Assembly: GCF_018638295.1 (NCBI RefSeq)
Contig: NZ_JABTTS010000002.1
Location: 335,954 to 399,953, forward strand
Direction: 5' to 3'
From: Streptomyces sp. CHD11
GTDB lineage: Bacteria; Actinomycetota; Actinomycetes; Streptomycetales; Streptomycetaceae
DNA: 64,000 nucleotides
Shown here: positions 7,996 to 16,264 of the stretch, in pieces
Numbering within the stretch: the stretch's first letter is position 1
How the letters are laid out: every line of letters begins with the position of its first letter
Program-made: the position numbers and the translations under genes
The notes under the pieces: model-generated
Told to the model about the DNA's origin: nothing
Database searches by the model: none
The model's input: only the letters and a program-made list of their open reading frames with translations

Positions 7996-9018
7996 ATGCA
8001 GTACCGCACCCTGGGCCGGACCGGCGTACAGGTCAGTGCTCTCGCGCTCGGCGCGATGAACTTCGGTGCGATCGGACGCACCACCCAGGACGAGGCCACG
8101 GCCCTCGTCGACACGGCCCTGGAGGCCGGGATCAACCTCATCGACACCGCCGACATGTACAGCGGCGGGGAGTCCGAGGAGATGGTCGGCAAGGCCATCG
8201 CCGGCCGCCGCGACGACATCGTGCTGGCCACGAAGGCGACCATGCCGATGGGGGAGGAGCGCAACCACAAGGGCGGCTCGCGCCGCTGGCTGGTCACCGC
8301 GCTGGACGACAGCCTGCGCCGCCTCGGCGTGGACCACGTGGACCTCTACCAGATGCACCGCTGGGACCCGACCACCGGCGACGAGGAGACCCTGTCGGCG
8401 CTGACCGATCTCCAGCGCGCGGGCAAGATCCGCTACTTCGGCTCCTCCACCTTCCCCGCCCACCGCATCGTGCAGGCCCAGTGGGCCGCCCGTGACCTGC
8501 GGCTCGGCCGGTACGTCACCGAGCAGCCCAGCTACTCGATCCTGCAGCGCGGTATCGAGGCCGACGTCCTGCCGGTGAGCGAGGAATACGGGCTCGGCGT
8601 GCTGGTGTGGAGTCCGCTGGCGTCGGGATGGCTGTCGGGCGCGGTCCGCAGGGGTCAGGACGTCACGACACACCGCTCGACGTTCATGCCGGACCGCTTC
8701 GACCTCGCGCAGTCCGCCAACAGGGCCCGGCTCGACGCCGTCGAGCGGCTGGCCGCGGTCGCGGACGAGGCCGGACTGACCATGATCCAGCTGGCCCTCG
8801 GCTTCGTCACCGCGCACCCCGGCGTGACCAGCGCACTCATCGGCCCCCGTACGACGGAACACCTCACGTCGCAGCTCGCCGCCGCCGACACCGTGCTCTC
8901 CGCCGATGTGCTCGACGCGATCGACGGCATCGTCGCTCCCGGTGTCGACCTGGCCGCGCACGAGAAGTTCGACACGCCGCCCGCGCTGCTCGACGCGTCA
9001 CTGCGTCGTCGCCGCTGA
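7996..9018 (+). CDS. aldo/keto reductase
   Basis: 340-residue NADPH-dependent aldo/keto reductase with a TIM-barrel fold. It opens MQYRTLGRTGVQVSALALG. The catalytic tetrad is visible: Asp and Tyr in NLIDTADMYSGGESE (about residues 48-62), Lys in IVLATKA, and His in DLYQMHRWDP; the C-terminal cofactor region ALIGPRTTEHL is present. A GAGGAGA ribosome binding site lies about 10 bases upstream. Control is probably by the divergent TetR. A luciferase-like oxidoreductase follows after 22 bases, so the two may act as one detoxification operon. Confidence 0.93.
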   Translation: MQYRTLGRTGVQVSALALGAMNFGAIGRTTQDEATALVDTALEAGINLIDTADMYSGGESEEMVGKAIAGRRDDIVLATKATMPMGEERNHKGGSRRWLVTALDDSLRRLGVDHVDLYQMHRWDPTTGDEETLSALTDLQRAGKIRYFGSSTFPAHRIVQAQWAARDLRLGRYVTEQPSYSILQRGIEADVLPVSEEYGLGVLVWSPLASGWLSGAVRRGQDVTTHRSTFMPDRFDLAQSANRARLDAVERLAAVADEAGLTMIQLALGFVTAHPGVTSALIGPRTTEHLTSQLAAADTVLSADVLDAIDGIVAPGVDLAAHEKFDTPPALLDASLRRRR

Positions 9019-9040
9019 CCGTCCGGAGGCACGGCAGCCC

Positions 9041-9916
9041 ATGTCACCCGCACTCCGACCCCGTTTCGGGATCATGACCGCCCCCGCCCAGGTGGGCTAC
9101 GACGACGTCCTGCGCGTATGGCGCGAGGCCGACGCGATACCGGAGATCGAGCACGCCTGGCTGTTCGATCACCTCATGCCCATCTTCGGCGACCCGAACG
9201 GGCCGACGTTCGAGGGCTGGACGCTGCTCTCCGCCCTCGCGGCGCAGACACGGCGCCTGCGGCTCGGCGTGATGGTGACCAGCAACCGGTTCCGGCCGCC
9301 CGCGCTGCTCGCCAAGATCGCCACGACCGTCGACATCGTCTCCGGCGGGCGGCTCGACTTCGGCATCGGTGTCGGCTCCCGCCCCAGCCCGCCCGAGGCG
9401 TGGCGCGAGTACCCGGCGCACGGCCTGCCCTTCCATCCTCCGGCGCAGGCGGTGGAGAGCCTCGCCGAAGCCTGCACGGTGATCCGGCGGCTGTGGACGG
9501 AGAAGGAACCCTTCGACTTCCACGGCCGTCACCACCACCTCACCGGGGCGTTCGGCAGCCCCGGGCCCGTGCAGCGCCCGCACCCGCCGATCCTCATCGG
9601 CGGACGTTCCTCCGCCACGCTGCGGGTGGTGGCCGAGCACGCGGATCTGTGGAACGTCCCCGGCGGTGACATGGCCGACGTGGCGCGCCGCGGCGCCCTG
9701 CTGGACAGCTACTGCGAGGACATCGGCCGCGACCCCGCCTCCATCGTCCGCTCGATCCACCTGCCCGTCGACACCGGCCGGCCCGGCGCCACGCGGGAGG
9801 CGATCGGCGAAGCCCTCGATGCCGGATTCCGGCATGTCGTCCTCGGGCTGCCGGTGCCGTATCCCGACGGCATCGCGCGGTGGGTCACGGACGAACTGAT
9901 CCGCCCGTCGCTCTGA
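9041..9916 (+). CDS. LLM-class (F420/FMN) oxidoreductase
   Basis: 291 residues from the ATG at 9041, behind GGAGG at 9025-9029. The luciferase-like monooxygenase fold shows in AWLFDHLMPIFGDP, RLRLGVMVTSNRFRPPALLAKIATTVDIVSGGR and LDFGIGVGSRPSPPEAW (about residues 40-125), then PILIGGRSSATLRVVAEHADLWN. In actinomycetes such proteins mostly use coenzyme F420. The substrate is unknown. It is 22 bases downstream of the aldo/keto reductase and ends in a strong hairpin. Confidence 0.88.
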   Translation: MSPALRPRFGIMTAPAQVGYDDVLRVWREADAIPEIEHAWLFDHLMPIFGDPNGPTFEGWTLLSALAAQTRRLRLGVMVTSNRFRPPALLAKIATTVDIVSGGRLDFGIGVGSRPSPPEAWREYPAHGLPFHPPAQAVESLAEACTVIRRLWTEKEPFDFHGRHHHLTGAFGSPGPVQRPHPPILIGGRSSATLRVVAEHADLWNVPGGDMADVARRGALLDSYCEDIGRDPASIVRSIHLPVDTGRPGATREAIGEALDAGFRHVVLGLPVPYPDGIARWVTDELIRPSL

Positions 9917-9994
9917 AACATCGCGCGGGCCCCCGCTCGACCGCTCCGCCGCGCCGATCGCGATCGCCGATGCGGCCGCACCTGCGCTCATCCA

Positions 9995-10023
9995 CTCACC
10001 CCCGGTCCCGCGCCGGGGGTGAG
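9995..10023 (+). terminator. intrinsic terminator
   Basis: A perfect 11-base-pair stem, CTCACCCCCGG / CCGGGGGTGAG, with a 7-base loop lies 79 bases after the oxidoreductase stop and before the xylanase promoter. Confidence 0.75.
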
Positions 10024-10071
10024 GCGTGCCGGTCGGGGACATCCCCTCAGAGACCCGTGCGCGCACGGGTA

Positions 10072-10141
10072 TTGACGCGCCACTCCGCCGGCCCATAGCG
10101 TCCGCCCATCCCTAATGTTTCGAATGCTACTTCGAAACATT
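10072..10141 (+). promoter_or_regulatory. xylanase promoter and downstream palindromic operator
   Basis: TTGACG (10072-10077) and TAGCGT (10096-10101) are spaced by 18 bases. Just downstream is a perfect inverted repeat, AATGTTTCGAA - 6 bases - TTCGAAACATT (10114-10141), placed where a repressor would block initiation or early elongation. CGAA/TTCG half sites of this kind are, from memory, associated with Streptomyces xylanase genes. Confidence 0.7.
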
Positions 10142-10172
10142 CGAGAACGACGATGGGAATGAGACTCCCCGC

Positions 10173-11360
10173 ATGAGATCCATTCGTTTCGCCACCGTGG
10201 CCGTCGCCACCGCCGCCCTCGCCCTGCCGCTGATGGCGGGTTCCGCGGCCGCCGACCCGTCGGCCGGCCGGAAGGCCGCCCCGCACTCCCACGCCACGTT
10301 CGACCGGCTGCGTGAGGCCGCTCCCAGGGACTTCTTCGTGGGCACCGCCGTCGCGGGCGGCGGCCACCACCTGGAGCAGGACTACCCGGACCCCTTCACC
10401 CATGACAAGGAGTACCGGAAGGTCCTGGCGCGCCAGTTCAGCTCGGTCTCCGCCGAGAACCAGATGAAGTGGGAGTACATCCATCCCGAGCGCGACCGCT
10501 ACGACTTCGGCCAGGCCGACGCCATCGCCCGGTTCGCCCAGCGCAACAAGCAGGTCGTGCGTGGCCACACCCTCCTGTGGCACAGCCAGAACCCGGCGTG
10601 GCTGGAGGAGGGCGACTTCTCCAGGACGGAGCTGCGCGCCATCCTGCGCGACCACATCACCACCGTCGTCGGCCGCTACGCCGGCCGGATCCAGCAGTGG
10701 GACGTCGCCAACGAGATCTTCGACGACCAGGGGAATCTGCGGACCCAGGACAACATCTGGATCCGTGAACTGGGACCGGGCATCATCGCCGACGCCTTCC
10801 GGTGGGCCCACAAGGCCGACCCCAGGGCGAAGCTCTTCTTCAACGACTACAACGTCGAGGGACTCAACGCGAAGAGCGACGCCTACTACACCCTCGTCCA
10901 GGACCTGCTCGAGCAGGGCGTGCCCGTCGACGGCTTCTCCGTACAGGGGCATCTCAGCACGCGCTACGGCTTCCCGGGCGATCTGAAGGACAACCTGCAC
11001 CGCTTCGACGCGCTCGGCCTGGAGACGGCCGTCACCGAGCTGGACGTCCGCATGGACCTGCCGGAGAGCGGCGAGCCGACCGAGGAGCAGCAGAGGAAGC
11101 AGGCCGACTACTACCAGCGGACGCTCGAGGCGTGCCTGGCCGTCGACGGCTGCAACTCGTTCACCATCTGGGGGTTCACCGACAAGTACTCATGGGTGCC
11201 GGTGTTCTTCGAGGGCGAGGGCTTCGCGAACGTCATGACCGACGAGTACGAGCGCAAGCCCGCCTTCTACGCCCTGCGGGACACCCTGCGGGAGGCGGCG
11301 GCACGGGAGGACGACTGCAAGAAGCACCACAAGCACCACCACGGGCACCGGAAGGGCTGA
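10173..11360 (+). CDS. secreted endo-1,4-beta-xylanase, glycoside hydrolase family 10
   Basis: 395 residues with a signal peptide (RFATVAVATAALALPLMAGSAAA, cleavage near residue 27). The GH10 domain follows: FFVGTAVAG, AENQMKWEYIHPE, VRGHTLLWHSQNP, then the acid/base Glu181 in WDVANEIFD and the nucleophile Glu289 in AVTELDVRMD, ending WGFTDKYSWVP. It retains its substrate (xylan) and hydrolyses internal beta-1,4 links outside the cell. There is no carbohydrate-binding module; instead the protein ends in a Lys/His-rich tail, KKHHKHHHGHRKG. Expression is probably under the palindromic operator upstream. Confidence 0.95.
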   Translation: MRSIRFATVAVATAALALPLMAGSAAADPSAGRKAAPHSHATFDRLREAAPRDFFVGTAVAGGGHHLEQDYPDPFTHDKEYRKVLARQFSSVSAENQMKWEYIHPERDRYDFGQADAIARFAQRNKQVVRGHTLLWHSQNPAWLEEGDFSRTELRAILRDHITTVVGRYAGRIQQWDVANEIFDDQGNLRTQDNIWIRELGPGIIADAFRWAHKADPRAKLFFNDYNVEGLNAKSDAYYTLVQDLLEQGVPVDGFSVQGHLSTRYGFPGDLKDNLHRFDALGLETAVTELDVRMDLPESGEPTEEQQRKQADYYQRTLEACLAVDGCNSFTIWGFTDKYSWVPVFFEGEGFANVMTDEYERKPAFYALRDTLREAAAREDDCKKHHKHHHGHRKG

Positions 11361-11385
11361 CACCGCCCGTCCCGCGGACACCCCC

Positions 11386-11412
11386 GGGGGGGGGGGGGGG
11401 GGGGGGGGGGGG
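11386..11412 (+). repeat. homopolymer of 27 G
   Basis: An uninterrupted run of 27 G, preceded by five C, lies 25 bases after the xylanase stop. Such tracts are slippage-prone and could form a G-quadruplex, or the length may be a sequencing or assembly estimate. Confidence 0.9.
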
Positions 11413-11420
11413 CGGTAGCG

Positions 11421-11505
11421 GTTTCCGCCCCCGCCGCCCCTTTCCCGTCCCCGGGGCCCTGCCCCCGGACCCCCGTTCGCGCAGTTCCCCGCGCCCCTGG
11501 GGCGC
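11421..11505 (+). repeat. intergenic repeat family, copy A
   Basis: Sequence of the form TTTCCGCCCCCGCCGCCCCT, then CCCGTCCCCGGGG and CCCCCGGACCCCC, ending in a hairpin-prone GCGCAGTTCCCCGCGCCCC. The same unit recurs at 13597-13677 (inverted), 22051-22120 and 56251-56306 (inverted), always between genes. It resembles a short interspersed repeat common in Streptomyces. Confidence 0.65.
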
Positions 11506-11507
11506 CC

Positions 11508-12971
11508 TCAGGGGGTGAGTTTCACCGGGGGTGTCTCCGGGGTGCTGTGGCGTTCCGCCCAGTGCTCCAGGGCCGTGTGGCAGGCGTGGTCGAGGTGGTG
11601 GAGACCGGTGAGGTCCAGTTCCAGGGGGCGGTCCTGGGGGAGGGACTCCAGGGTGTCGAGGATCTTCGGCAGGCGAAGGAACGTGGCGTTGCCGGAGAGG
11701 TGCACCCGCAGGGGCCCGGCTCCCTTGTCCATGACCTCGAGTCTGACCTGCGAAGCCTCCCAGGCGGTCTTGGCCACCGACAGGGCCAGGCCGATCAGCA
11801 CGCCCTCGAACATGTTCACCACGACGATCGAGACCGCCGTGACCACCAGGATCAGTGCCTCGCCGCGGTGCCCGCGCCACAGCGTGGCCAGGCCGCGCAG
11901 CGGGATCAGCTTCCAGCCGGCGTGGACCAGGATGCCCGCCAGCGCGGGCAGCGGGATCAGGGCGAGGGCGGACGGCAGCAGCGCGGCGAACAGCAGGAGC
12001 CAGACGCCGTGCAGCACCCGGGACGCCTTGGTCCTGGCGCCCGCCCGGACATTGGCCGAGCTGCGCACGATGACCGCCGTCATCGGCAGCGCGCCGAGGA
12101 TGCCGCAGACCGTGTTGCCGGCACCCTGGGCCATCAGTTCCCGGTTGTACCGGGTGCGCGGACCGGTGTGCAGCCGGTCGACCGCGGCCGCGCTGAACAG
12201 GCTCTCGGCGGAGGCGATCAGGGTGAAGGCGACGACGGTGCCGAGGACACCGATGCCCGCCACCGAGCCGAAGGCGTCCGCGCCGGGCGGCTGGACGGCG
12301 TCGAACAGGCCCCGCACCTCGACCGTCGCGACGGGCACGCCGAACGCGAGGGTGACGGACGTCGCCAGCAGGACCGCCGTGAGGGCGCCCGGCACGGCCC
12401 CGGCCGGGCCCGGCACACGGTGCCAGAGCACCATCACCACCACGGTGCCCGTGCCGACCGCGAGCGAGGCGAGCGCCCCGGTGCTGCTCAGCGCGTCCAC
12501 CGCGGCTCCGGGCAGCCCGAGGATCTTGCCGACGCCGGTCGCGGGCGCCTCCAGCCCGGCCGCCGCGTACAACTGACCCGCGATCAGGACCAGCCCGATT
12601 CCGGCCAGCATGCCCTCGATCACCGAGAGCGATATCGCGCGGAACCAGCGGCCGAGCCGGAGTGCTCCCATGACGAGCTGGAGCACTCCGGCCGCGAGCA
12701 CGATCACGCCGAGCGCGGGCAGCCCGTAGGTGCCGACCGCCTCGTAGACCAGCACGGTCAGCCCGGCGGCCGGACCGGAGACCTGGAGACTGCTGCCCGG
12801 CAGCAGTCCGGTGACCAGACCGCCGACGATGCCGGTGACCAGGCCGAGTTCGGCCGGTACACCGGAGGCGACGGCGACGCCCACACACAGCGGGAGGGCG
12901 ACGAGGAACACGACGAGCGAGGCGGTGACGTCCTGCCGGAGGTGGGGAAACCGCGGGACGGACCTGCTCAC
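11508..12971 (-). CDS. SulP-family anion transporter
   Basis: 487-residue SLC26/SulP carrier started at the GTG at 12971, which overlaps the stop of the carbonic anhydrase gene by four bases (GTGA). About ten to eleven hydrophobic segments follow (ASLVVFLVALPLCVGVAVASG, GLVTGIVGGLVTGLLPGSS and others), with the family block ALPMTAVIVRSSANVRAGARTK near the middle. A C-terminal STAS-like domain (LRVHLSGNATFLRLPKIL to LDLTGLHHLDHACHTALE) ends the protein. Coupling to a carbonic anhydrase suggests bicarbonate transport rather than sulfate. Confidence 0.9.
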   Translation of the reverse strand: MSRSVPRFPHLRQDVTASLVVFLVALPLCVGVAVASGVPAELGLVTGIVGGLVTGLLPGSSLQVSGPAAGLTVLVYEAVGTYGLPALGVIVLAAGVLQLVMGALRLGRWFRAISLSVIEGMLAGIGLVLIAGQLYAAAGLEAPATGVGKILGLPGAAVDALSSTGALASLAVGTGTVVVMVLWHRVPGPAGAVPGALTAVLLATSVTLAFGVPVATVEVRGLFDAVQPPGADAFGSVAGIGVLGTVVAFTLIASAESLFSAAAVDRLHTGPRTRYNRELMAQGAGNTVCGILGALPMTAVIVRSSANVRAGARTKASRVLHGVWLLLFAALLPSALALIPLPALAGILVHAGWKLIPLRGLATLWRGHRGEALILVVTAVSIVVVNMFEGVLIGLALSVAKTAWEASQVRLEVMDKGAGPLRVHLSGNATFLRLPKILDTLESLPQDRPLELDLTGLHHLDHACHTALEHWAERHSTPETPPVKLTP

Positions 12972-13549
12972 AGTGCCTCGAAGGCGTCGCTGCCGGCGCG
13001 GTGTTCGCGTACGGCGCCGGTGTGCACCTCGTAGTACCAGCCGCGCAGCCGGAGCCGGCCGGAGGCGAGCCGCTGCTGGACGCACGGGTAGGAGCGCAGG
13101 CGCAGCAGCTGGGCCAGGACGTGCTGCTGTACCGCCTCCGCGCAGGCCGGGTCCGCCGGATCGGCCGGTGCGGGAGCGCCGGCGGCGTGTGCCAGCCAGT
13201 CGCGCACGGCCGGTACGGCGTCGAGGTCGTCGCCCCGGACCAGGGCGCCGATGGCCCCGCAGTGGGAGTGGCCGCACACCACGACGTCGGTGACGCCCAG
13301 CACCTCCACGGCGTACTCGACGGTGGCCGCCTCGGCGGAGGGGTGCCCCGGTGCGTACGGCGGGACGATGTTGCCCGCGGTGCGCAGCTCGAAGAGCTCG
13401 CCGGGCCGGGCGCCCGTGATCAGGGCCGGGACGACCCGGGAGTCGGAGCAGGTGATGAAGAGGACGTCGGGGGACTGGCCCTCGGCTAGGCGGGCGAATT
13501 CCGCGGGGCGCCGTCCGAAGGTGCGGGCGTTGTCGATGAGGGGCTGCAT
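12968..13549 (-). CDS. beta-class carbonic anhydrase
   Basis: 193 residues from the ATG at 13549, chosen for the AGGAGG nine bases upstream; a longer open frame reaches further but lacks that site. Zinc ligands are visible as Cys and the Asp/Arg dyad in FITCSDSRVVP and as His and Cys in VVCGHSHCGAIGAL. It interconverts CO2 and bicarbonate in the cytoplasm. Its stop overlaps the start of the SulP gene, so the two are translationally coupled and probably act as a bicarbonate supply or pH module. Confidence 0.94.
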   Translation of the reverse strand: MQPLIDNARTFGRRPAEFARLAEGQSPDVLFITCSDSRVVPALITGARPGELFELRTAGNIVPPYAPGHPSAEAATVEYAVEVLGVTDVVVCGHSHCGAIGALVRGDDLDAVPAVRDWLAHAAGAPAPADPADPACAEAVQQHVLAQLLRLRSYPCVQQRLASGRLRLRGWYYEVHTGAVREHRAGSDAFEAL

Positions 13550-13596
13550 CTTGCGATTCCTCCTGGCACGCGTGGAGGCGGAGGGGCGTTGCGTCA

Positions 13597-13677
13597 AGCC
13601 CCTCCGGCGTTCGAGGAGCGGGGTCCGGGGCGGAGCCCCGGGGTGGGGAAGGGAAAGGGCGGCGGGGGCGGGAAACG
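13597..13677 (-). repeat. intergenic repeat family, copy B
   Basis: Inverted copy of the element at 11421-11505. Its reverse complement reads GTTTCCCGCCCCCGCCGCCC, then CCCCGGGGCTCCGCCCCGGACCCC and ends in a CTCCTCGAACGCCGGAGG hairpin arm. It lies just upstream of the carbonic anhydrase gene. Confidence 0.65.
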
Positions 13678-14036
13678 CTCGTGGCGCGCCCGGCCGGAAT
13701 AACCCTGACCCGTGGCCCGTGATTCACCATCCGTATATGCGTCGGCGAAAGGCGCGAGGAGATACGGAAAGCGCGCCGAAGGTAAAGCGACGACAACGGC
13801 CCTGGGTGCGGCCACGCCCGCCCGACCTCGGAACATGCGTCCACGTCACAGCGGTTCACGCCTCTCCGGCACGCCAATGCTTGGTCAACGATTGGTCAAG
13901 AAGTACGTTAACCGAGCAAAGTCGCCCGCGGGGACAACTCGGTGCCGCGTGGCGGACGGCGCCTGAAAAGAAAGGGTGTGTTGGCGCGAACGCGCCCTTG
14001 ATCAACGGCGATTCGATCGGAAGTCGCACATCCGTA
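13678..14036. other. non-coding stretch with a TTGGTCAA direct repeat
   Basis: No convincing gene: the small plus-strand frame at 13712-13966 has unremarkable, Arg/Ala-biased composition. TTGGTCAA occurs at 13881-13888 and again at 13892-13899, an 11-base period typical of adjacent regulator half sites. The nearest gene start is the carbonic anhydrase, about 330 bases away on the minus strand. Confidence 0.4.
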
Positions 14037-15140
14037 TTACGGAGTGTCGGCGAGCCGTTTCGCGTCGCGGGCCAGCGCGGTGAGCCGCGAGATCGCCCGG
14101 AAGTATTTCTTGCGGTAACCGCCGTTCAGCATGTCCTCGCTGAACAGCTGGTCGAACGGCAGTCCCGAGGCGAGTACGGGGACCTCGCGGTCGTAGAGCC
14201 GGTCCGCGAGGACGACGAGCCGGAGCGCCGTCGACTGGTCGGGAACCGGCCGCACCCCGGTGAGGCACACCGCGCTGAGCCCGTCGGTGAGGGCGCCGTA
14301 GCGGCTGGGGTGGACCTTCGCCAGGTGGTCCAGCAGGTCGGGGAAGGCGTCGAGCGAGGCACCCCCGGTGGCGTGCGCGGTCCGCGTCACCACTTCGTCG
14401 GAGTACGGCGCCGGCGCCTCGGGCAGGCCGCGGTGGCGGTAGTCCTCGCCGTCGATGCGCAGGGCCCGGAAGTGGGCCGACAGGCCCTGGATCTCGCGCA
14501 GGAAGTCGGCGGCCGCGAACCGGCCCTCACCGAGCTTGCCCGGCAGGGTGTTCGAGGTGGCGGCGAGTGCGACCCCCGCCTCGACGAGCTTGCCCAGCAG
14601 GCTGGAGACGAGCACCGTGTCGCCCGGGTCGTCCAGTTCGAACTCGTCGATGCAGAGCAGCCGGTGCCCGGAGAGGGTCGCGACCGTCTGCTGGAAGCCG
14701 AGCGCGCCGACCAGATGGGTCAGCTCCACGAAGGTGCCGAACGCCTTGAGCGAGGGCTCCGCCGGCGTGGCGTGCCACAGGGAGGCCAGCAGGTGGGTCT
14801 TGCCGACGCCGTAGCCGCCGTCCAGGTAGACACCGCGCGGGCCGGCCGGGGCCTTCTTCGGCGCCTTGCCGAAGCCGAACAGCCGGCGCCGGCCCGAGCC
14901 GCCGGCCGCCGCCCCGTCGAGGCCCGCGGCGAAGCCCTCCAGCACGCGGACGGCCTCGGTCTGGCTCGGCTGGTCCGGGTCGGGGAGGTAGGTGCCGAAG
15001 CGGACCGAGTCGAACCGCGGCGGCGGCACCATCTCGGCGACGAGCCGGTCCGCGGGGACACGCGGCTCGCGGGCGCACAGGGACAGCGGAGCCACGTCGG
15101 CTATCGGACCGGGACGGGAGGCGGGGGAGGAGGACGACAC
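14037..15140 (-). CDS. zapE: AFG1/ZapE-like ATPase
   Basis: About 367 residues from a GTG at 15140. Walker A is GVYLDGGYGVGKTHLLASLWH, Walker B is LLCIDEFELDDPGDT, and the sensor region is ALAATSNTLPGKLGEGRF; the C-terminus FRAISRLTALARDAKRLADTP is typical. The family (yeast Afg1, E. coli ZapE) is an AAA-like ATPase linked to cell division or membrane protein quality control; its role in actinomycetes is unclear. It is divergent from the RibD-like gene, with only 37 bases between the starts. Confidence 0.85.
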   Translation of the reverse strand: MSSSSPASRPGPIADVAPLSLCAREPRVPADRLVAEMVPPPRFDSVRFGTYLPDPDQPSQTEAVRVLEGFAAGLDGAAAGGSGRRRLFGFGKAPKKAPAGPRGVYLDGGYGVGKTHLLASLWHATPAEPSLKAFGTFVELTHLVGALGFQQTVATLSGHRLLCIDEFELDDPGDTVLVSSLLGKLVEAGVALAATSNTLPGKLGEGRFAAADFLREIQGLSAHFRALRIDGEDYRHRGLPEAPAPYSDEVVTRTAHATGGASLDAFPDLLDHLAKVHPSRYGALTDGLSAVCLTGVRPVPDQSTALRLVVLADRLYDREVPVLASGLPFDQLFSEDMLNGGYRKKYFRAISRLTALARDAKRLADTP

Positions 15141-15177
15141 GGTCCACCATGCTACGTGCCGTGGAACACTGAACGGC

Positions 15178-15975
15178 ATGCGACGCCTGTTCCCCGTGAC
15201 CGACGTGACCGACGAAACAGCAGCTCCTGGCGGGGTGGACGGCCGTGAGTGGAGTCTGGCCGAGCTGGCCGCCGCGTACGCCTATCCCGCGCCGGGGCCG
15301 GGCGGCGGCCGGGAGCCGTGGCTGCGGGGCAACATGGTGTCCACCCTCGACGGCGCGGCCCAGCACGAGGGCCGCTCGCAGCCCATCTCCTGCCCGGCCG
15401 ACATGCGGATCTTCGGCGTGCTGCGGGCCCTCGCGGACGTCGTGGTCGTCGGCGCGGAGACCGTACGGCAGGAGGGCTACCGGCCGGCACGCGCGCGGGA
15501 CGGGTTCGCCGCGGACCGGGAAGCGGCCGGACAGGGTCCGGCGGCCGCGATCGCGGTGGTGACGGCGAGCCTGGACCTGGACTTCTCGCTGCCGCTGTTC
15601 ACCTCCCCCCTGCTGCCGACGCTCATCCTGACCGGTGCCGGGGCCGCCCCGGACCGTGTCGCCGCCGCCGAGAAGGCGGGCGCCCGGGTGGTCGTCGCCG
15701 GGGAGGGGGCCGCGGTGGACCCCGCGCGGGCGGTACGGGCGCTCGCGGAGCTCGGACACACCCGGCTGCTGACCGAGGGCGGGCCGCGGCTGCTGGGCCA
15801 GGTGGCGGCGGCCGGAGTGCTGGACGAACTCTGTCTGACCGTCGCGCCGATGCTCACCGCGGGTGATGCTCAGCGCATCGCCGGGGGCCCCTCAGTGACA
15901 CTTCCGCTGCGTTTCGCGCTGAAGTCGATGTTGGAAGAAGACGGATTCCTGTTCACGCGGTACCAGCGGGCGTGA
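15178..15975 (+). CDS. RibD C-terminal-like (pyrimidine reductase family) reductase
   Basis: 265 residues with a single domain related to the reductase half of RibD and to dihydrofolate reductase. Conserved blocks are RGNMVSTLDGAAQHEGRSQPIS, ALADVVVVGAETVRQEGY and LLTEGGPRLLGQVAAAGVLDELCLTVAPML (about residues 50-225). There is no deaminase domain, so it is not a complete riboflavin enzyme. It may reduce a pyrimidine or pterin-like substrate with NADPH. It starts close to, and divergent from, zapE. Confidence 0.85.
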   Translation: MRRLFPVTDVTDETAAPGGVDGREWSLAELAAAYAYPAPGPGGGREPWLRGNMVSTLDGAAQHEGRSQPISCPADMRIFGVLRALADVVVVGAETVRQEGYRPARARDGFAADREAAGQGPAAAIAVVTASLDLDFSLPLFTSPLLPTLILTGAGAAPDRVAAAEKAGARVVVAGEGAAVDPARAVRALAELGHTRLLTEGGPRLLGQVAAAGVLDELCLTVAPMLTAGDAQRIAGGPSVTLPLRFALKSMLEEDGFLFTRYQRA

Positions 15976-16076
15976 CCCGGCGTTCCCGGGGCGGGTGCCA
16001 TCCGCCAGCCGGGAGAGACGTCACCCGGCGTCACCCGGCGTCCCGCGGCCGGCCGGAGGGACGGAACACGTCCGCC

Positions 16077-16106
16077 CGGCGACCACCGGTCCGGCGACCA
16101 CCGGTC
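16077..16106 (+). repeat. two perfect 15-base tandem repeats
   Basis: CGGCGACCACCGGTC occurs twice head to tail. A second tandem, GTCACCCGGC repeated twice with a partial third, lies at 16019-16042. Both are in the 289-base gap between the RibD-like gene and the gene at 16265, where I see no other feature. Confidence 0.6.
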
Positions 16107-16264
16107 GGGCGGCCGGTGGAACCGGTCCGTCCGTCCGAAGCGGCGACAGGCGGGAGCGAATCCGGTCGTACCCGTGGGCACACGGGGCAGGATGGTTTCC
16201 GCGGGCCCGGCTCGGCCCACGGAGCGGAGAGGGCCCGCGTGCCCTCCTAGAGAAGGGGCGCCTG

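Noticed and set aside
13712..13966. 84-codon frame in the gap before zapE
   Set aside because: No ribosome binding site, no recognisable domain, and basic Ala/Arg composition as expected by chance in this GC-rich DNA.
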